Part shown: positions 5,443 to 5,607 of the stretch, piece by piece
How the letters are laid out: every line of letters begins with the position of its first letter
How positions within the stretch are numbered: the stretch's first letter is position 1
NCBI GenBank assembly: GCA_902727905.1
Contig: CACVAR010000050.1
Location: 1 to 5,607, forward strand
From: an uncultured Sulfurovum sp.
Lineage (GTDB): Bacteria > Campylobacterota > Campylobacteria > Campylobacterales > Sulfurovaceae
Direction: 5' to 3'
DNA length: 5,607 nt
The notes under the pieces: model-generated
Databases searched by the model: none
What the model saw: only the letters and a program-made list of their open reading frames with translations
Told to the model about the DNA's origin: nothing
Program-made: the position numbers and the translations under genes

Positions 5443-5464
5443 AATTTTAATAATTGTTGAGGTG

Positions 5465-5470
5465 ATTATA
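5465..5470 (-). promoter_or_regulatory. Probable -10 box of the sucCD operon
   Basis: GAGCGTATAATCACC on the minus strand contains a perfect TATAAT at 5470-5465. Transcription would start near 5458, giving a short leader of about 28 nt that contains the sucC ribosome site. No good -35 is seen at 17-bp spacing. Confidence 0.6.
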
Positions 5471-5530
5471 CGCTCATCAAGAATAATCTTAAGTTAATTG
5501 AAATATTATTAGGGATAATTTTTCATTGAG

Positions 5531-5547
5531 GTGTAAAATATCTACAC
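5531..5547. promoter_or_regulatory. Possible operator upstream of sucC (GTGTA-N7-TACAC)
   Basis: GTGTA (5531-5535) and TACAC (5543-5547) are 5-bp inverted half-sites around a 7-bp AT-rich centre, about 60 bp upstream of the sucC -10 box. Size and symmetry suit a dimeric transcription factor, but I cannot name the regulator. The rest of 5471-5607 shows no open reading frame with a ribosome site, and the next gene to the right is outside the window. Confidence 0.25.
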
Positions 5548-5607
5548 AATTAAACTTCCCCTATCTACTAAAAAATGTTTTTACCCTACTAGGACACAAT
5601 CAAACAA

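Noticed and set aside
5149..5460. 103-codon plus-strand frame across the sucC 5' end
   Set aside because: It is antisense to conserved sucC, has no Shine-Dalgarno, and shows a Phe/Asn/Cys-rich composition typical of shadows.

Overview
The window looks like a chromosomal segment of an AT-rich Campylobacterota bacterium, of the Sulfurimonas / Arcobacter type. The basis is low GC, very AT-rich gaps, TATAAT -10 boxes without a good TTGACA -35, and the wording of the TCA enzymes. The genus cannot be fixed without a database search. It is a tricarboxylic-acid-cycle locus arranged as two convergent groups.

Plus strand, left side: the C-terminal half of a malate dehydrogenase (1-468, cut by the window edge), a 138-bp gap with a REP-like palindrome and a probable promoter, then a complete class II fumarase, fumC (607-2004). 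Minus strand, right side: sucC (5430-4258, TTG start) and sucD (4255-3386), separated by 2 bp and likely translationally coupled, with a -10 box just upstream of sucC. Together malate dehydrogenase, fumarase and succinyl-CoA synthetase cover oxaloacetate-malate-fumarate and succinate-succinyl-CoA. These steps serve either the oxidative or the reductive TCA cycle, and nothing here decides the direction.

Between the two enzyme groups lies a less ordinary 1.4-kb stretch (2005-3385) with two minus-strand genes that I do not recognise. One (3177-2512) encodes a 221-aa protein with two hydrophobic segments and a long charged coiled coil. The other (2205-2032) is a 57-aa predicted secreted peptide with a clear signal sequence and Shine-Dalgarno. 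The peptide's 3' end is built into an 11-bp stem that looks like a bidirectional terminator shared with fumC, and its Shine-Dalgarno lies inside a predicted leader hairpin. The coiled-coil gene is preceded by a tandem ~20-bp repeat that duplicates a TATAAT box.

I see no rRNA, tRNA, CRISPR, transposase or phage genes. The TCA genes look ordinary. The main novelty candidates are the secreted peptide with its overlapping RNA structures, the coiled-coil membrane protein, and the twin promoter repeat. Calling any of these a new system would go beyond the evidence.
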